A DNA stretch of 64,000 nt from an uncultured bacterium (GTDB lineage Bacteria > Patescibacteriota > Saccharimonadia > Saccharimonadales > Saccharimonadaceae): positions 56,822 to 120,821 of the forward strand of contig CALHPA010000002.1 in the NCBI GenBank assembly GCA_938036155.1, given 5' to 3'. The translations under genes were made by a program, and so were the position numbers. This document shows positions 7,450 through 15,844 of this stretch, in pieces (within the stretch, counting starts at the first letter, position 1; each line of letters begins with the position of its first letter). A model generated the notes under the pieces. That model was not told where the DNA came from. It saw only the letters and a list, made by a program, of their open reading frames with translations, and searched no databases.

Positions 7450-9576
7450 ATGATTATAAACCCGACAGGGAAAAGTGTAATTTCGGTTAGCACTGATTTT
7501 TTGGGGCGAAAATTAACGCTAGAAGTTGGCAAAGTTGGCTTTCGTTCAACTGCAAGCGTGATCGCGAAATATGGCGAAACTGTGGTTTTAGGAACTGTCC
7601 AGCTAGGTTCAAAACCAGTAGCTTTAGATTATTTTCCGCTATCAATTGATTATGAAGAAAAATGGTATGCCAGTGGACGAATTTCTAGCTCACGATTCAT
7701 TAAGCGCGAAGGGCGACCTTCAGACGATGCAATTTTAATTGGGCGATTAATTGACCGACCAATTCGACCGCTCTTTCCAAAAGGTTATCGCGAAGAAGTT
7801 CAAGTTGTCGCAACCGTACTTTCTGCCGACCCAGAATTTCGCCCAGATATGATTGCGATGATTGCAGCCTCAAGTGCGCTTCATCTAGCTGGCGTGCCGT
7901 TTGATGGACCAGTTGCCGGGCTTCGAATCGGTAAAGTGAACGGTGAGTTTAAAGCCTTTCTAAATCCTGAGGAGCGCGAAAATTCCTCGCTTGATTTAGT
8001 CGTAGCCGGAATTGAAAGCGGAATTACCATGGTGGAAGCGGGTGCGAATGAAGTCCCCGAAGAAGAAATTATCGCAGGGCTCGCTTGGGCTTTCGAGAAT
8101 TTTCAGCCAGCAATTAAATTGCAAAATGAACTTCGTGCCAAATATATCGAGGCGGGTTATTTTGAAGAGAAAAAATTTGAGCTTATTTTGCCAGATGAGG
8201 AAATTTCGAAAGAAGTTGAGGCCTGGACAGAAGGAAAATTCGGCTCCGAAATTCGCGAAACTTATCCAAAATACAACCAGAATATTGCCGAAATTCGTGA
8301 GAAATTCCACTCAGAAATGCTCGAAAAATTCGGAGAAGAAGCTTATGAAGAAATTCGAAAAGATTATGATGAAGCTTTCACTTTAGCAGTTCATAAAGCC
8401 GTTCGAAAGGGAATTGTGGAAGATGGCGAGCGGCCAGATGGGCGAGCTTTAGATGAAATCCGCCCGCTTTCAAGCGAAATCGACTTTTTGCCACGGGCAC
8501 ATGGTTCGAGTTTGTTTACTCGTGGCGTAACTCAAGCAATGAATATCGTGACACTTGCACCACTTTCTTACTCTCAACTAGTTGATACAATGGAATTTAA
8601 TGAAATTGAACGCCGTTATATGCACCACTATAACGCTCCTGGATACACTGTCGGTGAACCTCGCCGGTTAGGTAGCCCTGGTAGGCGCGAAATTGGTCAT
8701 GGATATTTAGCTCAGCGCGCGCTAGAAGCGGTTTTGCCAAGTGAGGAAGATTTTCCATATGCAATTCGTAGCGTGACTGAAATTATGAGCCAAAATGGTT
8801 CAACATCAATGGCAGCAACTTGCTCAAGTTGTATGGCGTTAATGAGCGCTGGCGTGCCACTAAAAAATGCTGTTTCTGGAATCGCAATGGGCTTAATGAT
8901 GGACGGCGACACACCTTATATTTTAAGTGATATTGCCGATGCAGAAGATTTTGCTGGCGATATGGACTTCAAATGTACAGGCTCAAAGAATGGAATTACC
9001 GCGCTTCAAATGGATATGAAAGTTCATGGCTTGCCAGTTTCGGTTCTCGAAAAAGCAATTTTAACTTCGAAAAAAGGTCGTGAACATATTCTGCGCCATA
9101 TGTTGAGTGTAATCTCTGAGCCAAAAGCTGAACTTTCGCCATATGCGCCTCGAATCGAAAAAATCAAAATCAATCCTGATAAAATTGGTGCGATTATTGG
9201 TAAGGGTGGTGAAACAATCAATAAGATTACTTCTGAAACTGGCGCCGAAGTCGACATCAAAGAAGATGGCTTAATTACAATTGCCAGCCCAAATGCCGAA
9301 CAAATCGAAAAAGCTCTCAACTGGATTAAATCTTTGGTTGAAGAGCCAGAAATCGGCAAAATCTACCGCGGAAAAGTGGTTTCAATCAAGGATTTTGGCG
9401 CTTTCGTAAATATCCTACCAGGAATTGACGGAATGCTACACATCTCGCAAATATCTGAAAAGCGAACTGAAAAAGTAACTGATGTTTTGAGCCAAGATCA
9501 AGAAATTTGGGTAAAATTAGATAAAATTGATGAAAAAGGTCGCCTAAATCTTACAATGAAAGGCGTGAAACAGTAA
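7450..9576 (+). CDS. pnp: Polynucleotide phosphorylase
   Basis: PNPase degrades RNA 3'-5' using phosphate and can add tails. From ATG 7450 it is 708 aa with the full architecture: two RNase PH-like domains separated by a helical linker, the second rich in motifs such as FTRGVTQAMNIVTLAP and GHGYLAQRALEAVLP. A KH domain follows (IGAIIGKGGETINKI) and a C-terminal S1 domain (GKVVSIKDFGAFVNI). The start is set by AGAAGGAG just upstream; an upstream GTG at 7381 would add 23 residues outside the family. The rpsO-pnp order is conserved. Confidence 0.96.
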   Translation: MIINPTGKSVISVSTDFLGRKLTLEVGKVGFRSTASVIAKYGETVVLGTVQLGSKPVALDYFPLSIDYEEKWYASGRISSSRFIKREGRPSDDAILIGRLIDRPIRPLFPKGYREEVQVVATVLSADPEFRPDMIAMIAASSALHLAGVPFDGPVAGLRIGKVNGEFKAFLNPEERENSSLDLVVAGIESGITMVEAGANEVPEEEIIAGLAWAFENFQPAIKLQNELRAKYIEAGYFEEKKFELILPDEEISKEVEAWTEGKFGSEIRETYPKYNQNIAEIREKFHSEMLEKFGEEAYEEIRKDYDEAFTLAVHKAVRKGIVEDGERPDGRALDEIRPLSSEIDFLPRAHGSSLFTRGVTQAMNIVTLAPLSYSQLVDTMEFNEIERRYMHHYNAPGYTVGEPRRLGSPGRREIGHGYLAQRALEAVLPSEEDFPYAIRSVTEIMSQNGSTSMAATCSSCMALMSAGVPLKNAVSGIAMGLMMDGDTPYILSDIADAEDFAGDMDFKCTGSKNGITALQMDMKVHGLPVSVLEKAILTSKKGREHILRHMLSVISEPKAELSPYAPRIEKIKINPDKIGAIIGKGGETINKITSETGAEVDIKEDGLITIASPNAEQIEKALNWIKSLVEEPEIGKIYRGKVVSIKDFGAFVNILPGIDGMLHISQISEKRTEKVTDVLSQDQEIWVKLDKIDEKGRLNLTMKGVKQ

Positions 9577-9621
9577 AAGCTAAATATACTAAACCCAAAA
9601 GCTTTTTTGCAATAATCTTTT

Positions 9622-9676
<55 letters not shown>

Positions 9677-9718
9677 TTTTCTAATTGAATTTTAATTCTT
9701 GTAGCACTTGAACTAATT

Positions 9719-9763
9719 AATGCTATGTGTTATTATACATTAAGTGTAAAAACACATAGCATT
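9719..9763. repeat. 13-bp perfect inverted repeat
   Basis: AATGCTATGTGTT (9719-9731) and AACACATAGCATT (9751-9763) are exact reverse complements around a 19-nt loop. There is no T-run, so it is more like an operator or an RNA structure than a terminator. Confidence 0.85.
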
Positions 9764-9813
9764 TACTCTTCTCATAATAATATATAGAAACTCTAAGCTT
9801 AAGTTTAAAAATT

Positions 9814-9826
9814 TTAGCAATGCTAA
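9814..9826. repeat. Short palindrome TTAGCA-A-TGCTAA
   Basis: Six-base arms flank one central base. It lies 27 bp before TATAAT (9853-9858) and 50 bp before the gene at 9877, so it could be a protein-binding site. Confidence 0.5.
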
Positions 9827-9876
9827 CTTTTCAACTATTCTGTGTAAAAAATATAATAAATAAGGAGGTTTTTGAA

Positions 9877-10050
9877 ATGCCTGAACGTTTAGTACCTAAA
9901 TTGACACCAGAAGAAGACTTATGGGAAACTGCACAAGCTTTAAAAGTATTAGCTTATGGTGATTTAAGACATATAGATAAAGAAGAATGGCTTAAGGAAA
10001 TCGAATATGAGCCATTTCCATGCCCTAAGAATACAAATACTGAAGAGTAG
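9877..10050 (+). CDS. Small hypothetical protein, 57 aa
   Basis: AAGGAGG at 9862-9868 sits 8 nt before ATG 9877, giving a 57-residue protein beginning MPERLVPKLTPEEDLWETA. It is acidic, soluble and probably helical. It has no family I know and no signal or membrane segment. A terminator follows at 10059-10083. The upstream region with the microsatellite and inverted repeats suggests regulated or variable expression, but this is inference. Confidence 0.7.
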   Translation: MPERLVPKLTPEEDLWETAQALKVLAYGDLRHIDKEEWLKEIEYEPFPCPKNTNTEE

Positions 10051-10058
10051 AGTAGCCT

Positions 10059-10083
10059 CAAGACCCACTTTGTGAGTCTTTTT
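10059..10083 (+). terminator. Terminator of the 57-aa gene
   Basis: A hairpin of AAGAC-C-CAC and GTG-A-GTCTT is followed by a run of six Ts. Confidence 0.8.
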
Positions 10084-10113
10084 TCATACTTTTTTAATAA
10101 ATAATAAAAATAT

Positions 10114-10137
10114 AAAGATGGCATTTGAACCATCTTT
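10114..10137. terminator. Hairpin downstream of the tRNA-Ser(GCU) transcript
   Basis: An AAAGATGG / CCATCTTT hairpin has a T-rich tail on the minus strand. It could end the minus-strand tRNA transcript about 80 nt past the tRNA. The gap 10138-10215 shows GAGCTCAT / ATGAGC and TGTGAG / CTCACA pairings but no gene. Confidence 0.5.
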
Positions 10138-10215
10138 TAGCTTACTTATAAGGTGTGTGAGCTCATATATATCAGAACGCTGAGTATCAGCTAGTCTCAC
10201 AATGAGCTTTCTATT

Positions 10216-10308
10216 TGGCGGAGGATGGGAGATTCGAACTCCCGCTCCAGGTCTCCCCAGACTAACGATTTAGCAAACCGTCCCCTTCAGCCACTTGGGT
10301 AATCCTCC
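10216..10308 (-). tRNA. tRNA-Ser(GCU)
   Basis: This class II tRNA has a 7-bp acceptor stem (GGAGGAT / ATCCTCC), a long variable arm and an encoded CCA end. The anticodon loop TTTGCTAAA places GCT as anticodon, reading AGC/AGU. It is one of four serine tRNAs in this window. Confidence 0.93.
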
Positions 10309-10351
10309 AATGTTTCTATTTTATCAAATTTTGCCAAAAAACACAAGAGCA

Positions 10352-10380
10352 TTGACAAAAATCACTTTTTTTGCTATAAT
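10352..10380 (+). promoter_or_regulatory. Promoter of the single pilin gene
   Basis: TTGACA (10352-10357), a 17 bp spacer and TATAAT (10375-10380) form a perfect consensus pair, 9 nt before the ATG. Confidence 0.85.
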
Positions 10381-10389
10381 ATAGCCATT

Positions 10390-10857
10390 ATGAAGAATTT
10401 TAAACAAGTTTCGAAAATCTCAATCAGCGGTTTTGTAGCCTCTACATTTCTTGCAACTTTCTTAGCATTAAATACTTTTGCAACCGGTGGAATATTTAGC
10501 GGTGGCGTTCAAGGTGGAGCTGATAAAGGCCGTGGAGAAGGTGTTCCAACCCAGCTCTTTGGTGAAGGCAATACTGGAATTTTCACCCAAATGGTAAATA
10601 TGATGCTTTTTGCAGTTGGAATTCTAAGCGTTATTATGCTAATTTATGGTGGTTTACGCTACATACTGTCAAACGGTGATTCAAAAAAGGTTGATGCTGC
10701 AAAAAATACGATTCTTTATGCAATCATCGGTTTAATTATCGCAATGCTTTCTTATGCGATTATTAACTTTATCATTAGCCTATTCTTAGGCGGTGCAGGA
10801 ACCGGTTTCGGTGGTGGTTCAAATGGAGCAAATGGCGTTCCACCAACAAACGTTTAA
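10390..10857 (+). CDS. VirB2/TrbC-like pilin (stand-alone copy)
   Basis: The 155-residue protein has a signal peptide (about 1-31) and two hydrophobic helices. The loop between them carries GGLRYILSNGDSKKVDAAKN, and the second helix reads TILYAIIGLIIAMLSYAIINF. The same two-helix core recurs in six proteins at 26.9-29.6 kb. VirB2/TrbC proteins form the pilus or channel of type IV secretion systems. The C-terminus is glycine/asparagine-rich. The gene is monocistronic with a perfect consensus promoter, a leader of only about 2-3 nt, and a strong terminator, which suggests high expression. It is a candidate major pilin. Confidence 0.8.
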   Translation: MKNFKQVSKISISGFVASTFLATFLALNTFATGGIFSGGVQGGADKGRGEGVPTQLFGEGNTGIFTQMVNMMLFAVGILSVIMLIYGGLRYILSNGDSKKVDAAKNTILYAIIGLIIAMLSYAIINFIISLFLGGAGTGFGGGSNGANGVPPTNV

Positions 10858-10871
10858 TTTTCAAAACTAAA

Positions 10872-10896
10872 AAAGTCGCATTCTAAGCGACTTTTT
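10872..10896. terminator. Bidirectional terminator after the stand-alone pilin
   Basis: An AAAGTCGC / GCGACTTT hairpin with A- and T-runs on opposite sides lies between convergent genes. Confidence 0.85.
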
Positions 10897-10910
10897 CTTT
10901 TTATCTAATC

Positions 10911-12143
10911 TTATAGATATTGACGCAAACTAATGATTGGGTCTTTTCGAGCCGCACGGAAGGCAGGGTAGAGACCAAATATTACACCAACTAATATTGA
11001 GACTCCGCAAACCAAAACGGCAATCTGCCAAGAAATAATTGGGCTAAATGGTAGAAATATACTTACTCCAAAAGAAAATGCATAGCCAATGAGATAGCCA
11101 AAAAATCCGCCACTCAATGAAATTATCATCGATTCTGTTAAAAATTGAAACAAAATATGCCGATTATTCGCACCAAGCGCTTTTCGAATACCAATTTCTC
11201 TCGTTCGTTCGCTTACGTTTACGAGCATAATATTCATAATGCCAATTCCACCAACAACTAGTGAAACGCTTGCTACAATCGCCAGAATAAATGTTGAAAG
11301 CTCAATAAATTTATCTGATGGATGTGAAATATTTTTACCAGTCAGAACTTCGAAATCCTTTTCACCATTGTGGTTCTTCAACATTATTTTTTCAATTTCT
11401 TGCTGAACTTGATTTAAATTATTAACACTTTTCACACGGATATTTACTTGCTGAATCTGGAGATTTTCACCAATAATTCGTTTAGCAGTTATATATGGAA
11501 TAATCGCCGTATTATTAAAATCAACATTACTAAAGTTAATTGATGAACTCTGATGAGCTAAAACACCAATTACAATGAATTTTTCGCCTTTCATTGTAAT
11601 TTCTTTCCCTAAAGCCTGAGTTGTACCAAACAAATCAATCGCCATTTGGTTGCCAATTACAACAGTATTCGCATTGGCACTTTCTGCAATGAATTGACCT
11701 TCACGAACTTTCAAGCCTACAGTTTGGTCAAGGTTTGGGCTAGTTGCCAGCAAATTTGCATATTTTTCATCTCCATCACCTTTAACTTTTGCTGAAAAAT
11801 TTGCAAGCGGTGCTACAGCTAAAACATCTTTCACTTTCGAAATTGAGCCCAAATCTTCATTTTTAATTGAACTCTGCGTAAAATTTCGCGAAGTTGCTAA
11901 ATTTGTAATAACATTTTTATTATTTACAGTCAATTCTTTCGGTCGAACTACCGCCAGAGACTCACCCTCAGATATGATTTGATTCGAAATCATCGAGCTA
12001 ACCCCGCCCGAAAGTGAAAAAATTATCACAACACTAGAAATTCCAATCATTACACCAAGCATCGTAAGAAAAGTTCGCAAACGGTTAGCGTGTAATGATT
12101 CAAATGCACTCTCAATATTAGTTTTAAAAACTCGCAAACTCAT
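10911..12143 (-). CDS. ABC transporter permease, MacB/FtsX type
   Basis: The 410-residue protein has the MacB layout: a membrane helix near residues 20-45 (LRTFLTMLGVMIGISSVVII), an extracytoplasmic domain of about 230 residues, and three C-terminal helices. The GGIGIMNIMLVNVSERTREIGIRKALGA stretch spans helix and cytosolic loop. The family exports peptides, lipids or toxins by mechanotransmission. The ATPase gene lies immediately upstream, so the two are one operon (its TAA directly abuts this ATG). No MacA-like adaptor is nearby, as expected for a cell with one membrane. Confidence 0.88.
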   Translation of the reverse strand: MSLRVFKTNIESAFESLHANRLRTFLTMLGVMIGISSVVIIFSLSGGVSSMISNQIISEGESLAVVRPKELTVNNKNVITNLATSRNFTQSSIKNEDLGSISKVKDVLAVAPLANFSAKVKGDGDEKYANLLATSPNLDQTVGLKVREGQFIAESANANTVVIGNQMAIDLFGTTQALGKEITMKGEKFIVIGVLAHQSSSINFSNVDFNNTAIIPYITAKRIIGENLQIQQVNIRVKSVNNLNQVQQEIEKIMLKNHNGEKDFEVLTGKNISHPSDKFIELSTFILAIVASVSLVVGGIGIMNIMLVNVSERTREIGIRKALGANNRHILFQFLTESMIISLSGGFFGYLIGYAFSFGVSIFLPFSPIISWQIAVLVCGVSILVGVIFGLYPAFRAARKDPIISLRQYL

Positions 12144-12944
12144 TTAAACCCCCAATTCTTCTTTAATTTCATCGATTCTTTCTTCAACTTTTTCAATTTT
12201 ATCGAGTGTATTTAGCTTTTCATCTTTTTCTAAAGATTTTTTTACAGGATTTTTCTTAGTATCGGTATCAATTTTACCATCAAACATTGTAATAATTCGT
12301 GTTGCATAAGCCATTAAATCTGGATTATGCGTTACCATAATTATTGTATTACCTTTTTTATGAACTTCAGCGAGCTCTTCCATAATAATATGTGAACTTT
12401 TCGAATCAAGATTTCCGGTTGGCTCATCAGCAAGAATAATTGAAGGCTTATTCACGAGCGCCCGCGCAATTGCTACGCGCTGAGTTTGCCCACCAGAAAG
12501 TTGCCACGGCATATAAAATTCGCGCTCACTAAGATGGAATTGTTTTAGAACTTCTGAAGCTTTTTCGAGCCGTTTAACTTTCCCAATCCCTTTATAAACT
12601 AGCGGTAAAGCTACATTTTCAATTACGGTTAGGCGGGGAATTAGGTTGAAATTTTGAAAAATAAAACCGATTTTTTCACTTCGAATTTTTGCTTGGTTGC
12701 GGCGCGACATTCGCGCAACATTCTGCCCGTCAAGAGCATAATCACCCTCAGTTGCACGATCAAGAAGACCAATTGTGTTTAAAAGTGTAGTTTTTCCGCA
12801 GCCAGAAGGCCCCATGATTATAATAAATTCACCCTGTTTAATGCTTAAATTTACACCGTTCAAAGCATAATTTTCAGCGTCGCCAACACCAAAACGCTTT
12901 TTTAAATTTCGAAGTTTAACAATCTCTTTTTCATTTTTCGCCAT
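12144..12944 (-). CDS. ABC transporter ATP-binding protein, MacB/LolD type
   Basis: This ATPase powers the permease encoded downstream. Walker A (GPSGCGKTT), the signature LSGGQTQRVAIARAL and Walker B (IILADEPTGNLDS) are intact, with an H-loop VTHNPDL. The core resembles the LolD/MacB group. A lysine/glutamate-rich tail of about 40 residues follows residue 225 and may form a coiled coil. TATAAT at 12959-12954 lies 9 nt before the ATG and there is no Shine-Dalgarno sequence, so the leader is only about 2-3 nt. Confidence 0.92.
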   Translation of the reverse strand: MAKNEKEIVKLRNLKKRFGVGDAENYALNGVNLSIKQGEFIIIMGPSGCGKTTLLNTIGLLDRATEGDYALDGQNVARMSRRNQAKIRSEKIGFIFQNFNLIPRLTVIENVALPLVYKGIGKVKRLEKASEVLKQFHLSEREFYMPWQLSGGQTQRVAIARALVNKPSIILADEPTGNLDSKSSHIIMEELAEVHKKGNTIIMVTHNPDLMAYATRIITMFDGKIDTDTKKNPVKKSLEKDEKLNTLDKIEKVEERIDEIKEELGV

Positions 12945-13017
12945 AGTAATTCTATTATATATTTTTTCACCATTTTTCGCAAATACTTTCAGGCGAGTTT
13001 TTTCGAATTTTCAAGGA

Positions 13018-13038
13018 GTTTCCACAGCTTTTTCCACA
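13018..13038. promoter_or_regulatory. Pair of DnaA-box-like sites
   Basis: GTTTCCACA (13018-13026) and TTTTCCACA (13030-13038) are direct repeats with the same sequence as the boxes at oriC. They lie in the gap after rlmH, about 31 kb from the origin. Confidence 0.5.
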
Positions 13039-13048
13039 AAAAAATATT

Positions 13049-13501
13049 TTATTCGTGGTGATATTTTCCGCCAGAAGAAATTTCTTGCGCGCGATAAATT
13101 TGTTCAACCAAAATTAAGCGCACAATTTGATGCGGAAAAACTAATTTCGAAAGGCTCCAAACAAAATTCGCACGCTTTCGAAGCTCCTCAGACACACCAA
13201 AAGCTCCACCAATCACAATCACAAAATTATGCGAATTTACAAATCCGTTCGAAAGCATTTTGGCGAGCTCTGGGCTAGAAATATTTTTACCACGCTCATC
13301 TAGTAAAATCACAAAATCGCTCGGTTTAATTTTTGCTAAAATCCGCTGCGTTTCTTCTTCGCGAGCTTTTTCTTCAGCAAAATTCGAATGCGACAAAATA
13401 TCCCAGTTTAAATTAAACGGTTTTTTGAGCCGTTTTTCGAAAAGTTCAATTCCATTCAAAACCCATTTTTCGTGCTTTTTACCGATCACGATAATTTTCA
13501 T
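13049..13501 (-). CDS. rlmH: 23S rRNA (pseudouridine1915-N3)-methyltransferase RlmH
   Basis: RlmH is a SPOUT methyltransferase that acts on helix 69 of the assembled 70S ribosome. The 150-residue length is normal. Family motifs are LLDERGKNISSPELA, the SAM-binding IGGAFGVSEELR, LSKLVFPHQIVRLILVEQIYRA, and the C-terminal YHHE. The usual proline before YHHE is a lysine here (GGKYHHE). TAGAAT (13513-13508) lies 6 nt before the ATG with no Shine-Dalgarno sequence, so the message is predicted to be leaderless. Confidence 0.95.
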   Translation of the reverse strand: MKIIVIGKKHEKWVLNGIELFEKRLKKPFNLNWDILSHSNFAEEKAREEETQRILAKIKPSDFVILLDERGKNISSPELAKMLSNGFVNSHNFVIVIGGAFGVSEELRKRANFVWSLSKLVFPHQIVRLILVEQIYRAQEISSGGKYHHE

Positions 13502-13522
13502 AATTAAATTCTACCACAACTC

Positions 13523-13551
13523 TTGACTTTTTTCAATTTTAGTGATATAAT
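13523..13551 (+). promoter_or_regulatory. Promoter of the 13717 gene
   Basis: TTGACT (13523-13528), a 17 bp spacer and TATAAT (13546-13551) predict a start near 13558, giving an unusually long leader of about 160 nt. Confidence 0.8.
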
Positions 13552-13557
13552 TAAGTT

Positions 13558-13716
13558 ACTTGCGTGGAGCGAGAGGACATTTCGAAAGTAGGAATCTGGC
13601 TAGCTTTTCCGAATTTTCAGTTTCGAAAATTGAGTTTAAAAATTAAACTTAGCTTTCGAAGCTGAAAACTTCGAAAAAATAATAGCCAAGTGGGCTTTAA
13701 ACGCGGAGAAACGATA
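13558..13716 (+). promoter_or_regulatory. Long structured 5' leader, possible cis-regulatory RNA
   Basis: The leader contains local hairpins AATTTTC / GAAAATT, AGTTTAA / TTAAACT and AGCTT / AAGCT. Outer pairings TGGCTA (about 13601) with TAGCCA (about 13684) and GCGT with ACGC can enclose them. TAGCC can alternatively pair with GGCT just downstream, near the ribosome binding site. I do not recognise a known riboswitch class. Confidence 0.4.
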
Positions 13717-14013
13717 ATGGTTAAAGTTTATAAAGAATTTACTGGACAGACTGATGGAAAAGTTTTGCTAATGTTACATACAAATGATAGCCCTAGTCCT
13801 AAGCCTGTTGAAGGTATTGACTTTGCTAACGTGCCGAAAGAAAAACGCGAATTCTTTTTACAACGTGAAGGTCGCTTAGTTGATGAGTATTTTACCGAAA
13901 ACAAAACTGGAAATTACTCTTCAAATATTGCATCAAGAGATGATCCAGACTATGGAGAAAAAGTTCGGGAAGAAATCAGTTTTTGGGAAAAACACGGAAT
14001 TATCTTACTCTAA
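13717..14013 (+). CDS. Hypothetical protein, 98 aa
   Basis: The function is unknown. The protein is small and hydrophilic, beginning MVKVYKEFTGQTDGKVLLML, with no membrane segment. ATG 13717 is preferred because GGAG lies 9 nt upstream; an in-frame start at 13690 has no ribosome binding site. It stands alone behind a long structured leader and ends at a strong hairpin shared with the convergent HIT gene. Confidence 0.65.
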   Translation: MVKVYKEFTGQTDGKVLLMLHTNDSPSPKPVEGIDFANVPKEKREFFLQREGRLVDEYFTENKTGNYSSNIASRDDPDYGEKVREEISFWEKHGIILL

Positions 14014-14035
14014 ACTAAGATTCCACCTTTAAAAA

Positions 14036-14061
14036 CCCCACAAAATCGTGGGGCTTTTTTA
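14036..14061. terminator. Bidirectional terminator, 13717 gene and HIT gene
   Basis: A CCCCAC / GTGGGG hairpin with T-run lies between convergent genes. Confidence 0.85.
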
Positions 14062-14460
14062 TTTTTCGAAAGTAATTTTTTCAGCAATTTTGGCAAGTTC
14101 TTCGGGCGAAGTTTCAGCAGGGTAGCCATGGTGGAGCTGCAAAACATTTTTATCATAAAGTGGCACAAGGTGAATGTGCGCGTGTGGCACACCAAAACCT
14201 TCAACCACAACGCCCACACGAATCGGTTTCATTTCAGCTTGAATTTTCTTGGCAATTTTTTTAGCAATTTTCCACAAATAATCATAATCACTCTGTTCTA
14301 AATCCCACAGCAAATCAACTTGTTTTTTTGGAATAACCAAAACATGGCCGTTTGAAAGCGGCTCGATGTCGAGCATTGCAAAAACTTTTTCGTCTTCATA
14401 AATCTTATAGCAGGGGATTTCACCCTCAATAATTCGTGTAAAAATTGATTTTTCTTGCAT
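14059..14460 (-). CDS. HIT family nucleotide hydrolase
   Basis: HIT proteins hydrolyse or transfer nucleotides from substrates such as adenosine phosphoramidates. The protein carries the histidine triad HAHIH (about residues 92-96) and the N-terminal IFTRIIEGEIPCYKIYED typical of the Hint branch. The ATG at 14460 overlaps the zwf stop as TAATG, so translation is probably coupled to zwf. A longer start inside zwf is unlikely. The HIT-zwf link does not by itself give a substrate. Confidence 0.92.
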   Translation of the reverse strand: MQEKSIFTRIIEGEIPCYKIYEDEKVFAMLDIEPLSNGHVLVIPKKQVDLLWDLEQSDYDYLWKIAKKIAKKIQAEMKPIRVGVVVEGFGVPHAHIHLVPLYDKNVLQLHHGYPAETSPEELAKIAEKITFEK

Positions 14461-15764
14461 TAAATTTCGCTCCAATCTGTTCCTTTTTTATAAAATCGCA
14501 AAGTTTCTTCGTTCGAATTTTGCCAAAAATCCAAAGCTGGTTGAAGAATTTCCCACGCACGCAAAATCTCATCGCTCTCAGCAAAAAAAGCTTTTTCATT
14601 CCGAATTGCTTCAGCCAAAACTTTTTCATAAGCTTCGGCAGGCTGAGCATTTTCATCATATGAAAAACTTAGATTTCGCATTTCTGTGCGACGATTCAAA
14701 CCTGGAATTTTCGTTGCAAGCTCAATTTTTACACTCGCAGAATCATCAAGTGAAATCTGAATTAAATTGGCTTGATTTTCTTCAGTTTTACGCAAATGAA
14801 TGCGAATTTCACTACGCTTTTCGCTCAAATTTTTACCAGAAATCAGTTCGAAAGGCACATTTTTCCAATTTTCATCTTTCGAAAATAGCCGAATTTTAGC
14901 AAAAGTTTCAACGCAAGATTTTGGATTTTCAACTTCTTCGCGGTAAGTTTGATATTGACCACGAATTGCGTTTTCTTTAGGATTTTGAAGAATTTGAATC
15001 TGCTCCAAAGCTTTAAAGCGAGCTTCAGGTAAATCGTTCCAACTCTTTGGAAAATCCGCCAAAAATAATGCTAAAATCTGGATTAAATGGCTTTGAATGA
15101 AATCACGCAAAGCGCCACTTTGTTCATAAAAAGTGCCGCGGCCTTCAATTCCAATCTGTTCGCTAGCAATAATTTGCACTTTCGAAATAGATTTTCCATT
15201 CCAAATTTGCGAAAATAATGCATTTTTATGCCGCAAAATTAGTAAATTTTGTGCCATTTCTTTTGCTAAATAATGATCAATTCGAAAAATCTGCTTTTCA
15301 GTAAAAAACTCAGCCGTTCGAGAAATAAATTCTTGTGCCGATTTTAGGTCGATTCCGAAAGGCTTTTCGAAAAGAATTTTGACATTTTCACCATTTAAAC
15401 CAGCTTTTCCGGCCAATGTTGAAATTTGTGCGGCGCTTGCTGGTGGAACTGAAAGATACAGCAAAATTTGTGATTTGTCATCTCCATATTGAAGATGATT
15501 TTTAAGCTTCTTATATTCTGCTTCATCTGCTAAATTCATTTCGAAAAAACTTAAAATTTGCGAAAGCTTAGAATTTTCAGCGCGCGAAAGCCCGAGCGAA
15601 CTTTCAAGAATTTCGAAAGGCTGAATTTGCCGCCGAGAAACTCCAATAACCTCAAGGTTATCTGGTAAAATTTCATTTTTTTCAAGCAGAGAATCAAGTG
15701 CAGGCAAAAGCTTGCGGCGCCCTAAATCGCCAGTTAAGCCAAAGATTACAAGTTTAGTTTTCAT
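14460..15764 (-). CDS. zwf: Glucose-6-phosphate 1-dehydrogenase
   Basis: G6PDH oxidises glucose-6-phosphate to 6-phosphogluconolactone with NAD(P)+. The nucleotide-binding GLTGDLGRRKL is at the N-terminus and the substrate site RIDHYLAKEM is in the centre; the EKPFG motif is also present. At 434 aa it is shorter than the usual 480-510, mainly in the C-terminal domain. The start has AGAGG 6 nt upstream. With the PGI/PMI gene at 21.7 kb it suggests sugar-phosphate metabolism, but no downstream pentose-phosphate enzyme is in this window. Confidence 0.92.
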   Translation of the reverse strand: MKTKLVIFGLTGDLGRRKLLPALDSLLEKNEILPDNLEVIGVSRRQIQPFEILESSLGLSRAENSKLSQILSFFEMNLADEAEYKKLKNHLQYGDDKSQILLYLSVPPASAAQISTLAGKAGLNGENVKILFEKPFGIDLKSAQEFISRTAEFFTEKQIFRIDHYLAKEMAQNLLILRHKNALFSQIWNGKSISKVQIIASEQIGIEGRGTFYEQSGALRDFIQSHLIQILALFLADFPKSWNDLPEARFKALEQIQILQNPKENAIRGQYQTYREEVENPKSCVETFAKIRLFSKDENWKNVPFELISGKNLSEKRSEIRIHLRKTEENQANLIQISLDDSASVKIELATKIPGLNRRTEMRNLSFSYDENAQPAEAYEKVLAEAIRNEKAFFAESDEILRAWEILQPALDFWQNSNEETLRFYKKGTDWSEI

Positions 15765-15844
15765 ATTTACCTCTTTTCTATTTATATTTTAACACATTCA
15801 GCTTAGAAAAATCTTAAAATTTCGAAAAAATAGTAAAAGAAAAA

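Noticed and set aside
14426..14899. Open frames antisense or shifted within zwf and the HIT gene
   Set aside because: They lack ribosome binding sites and family features and lie inside well-supported genes.
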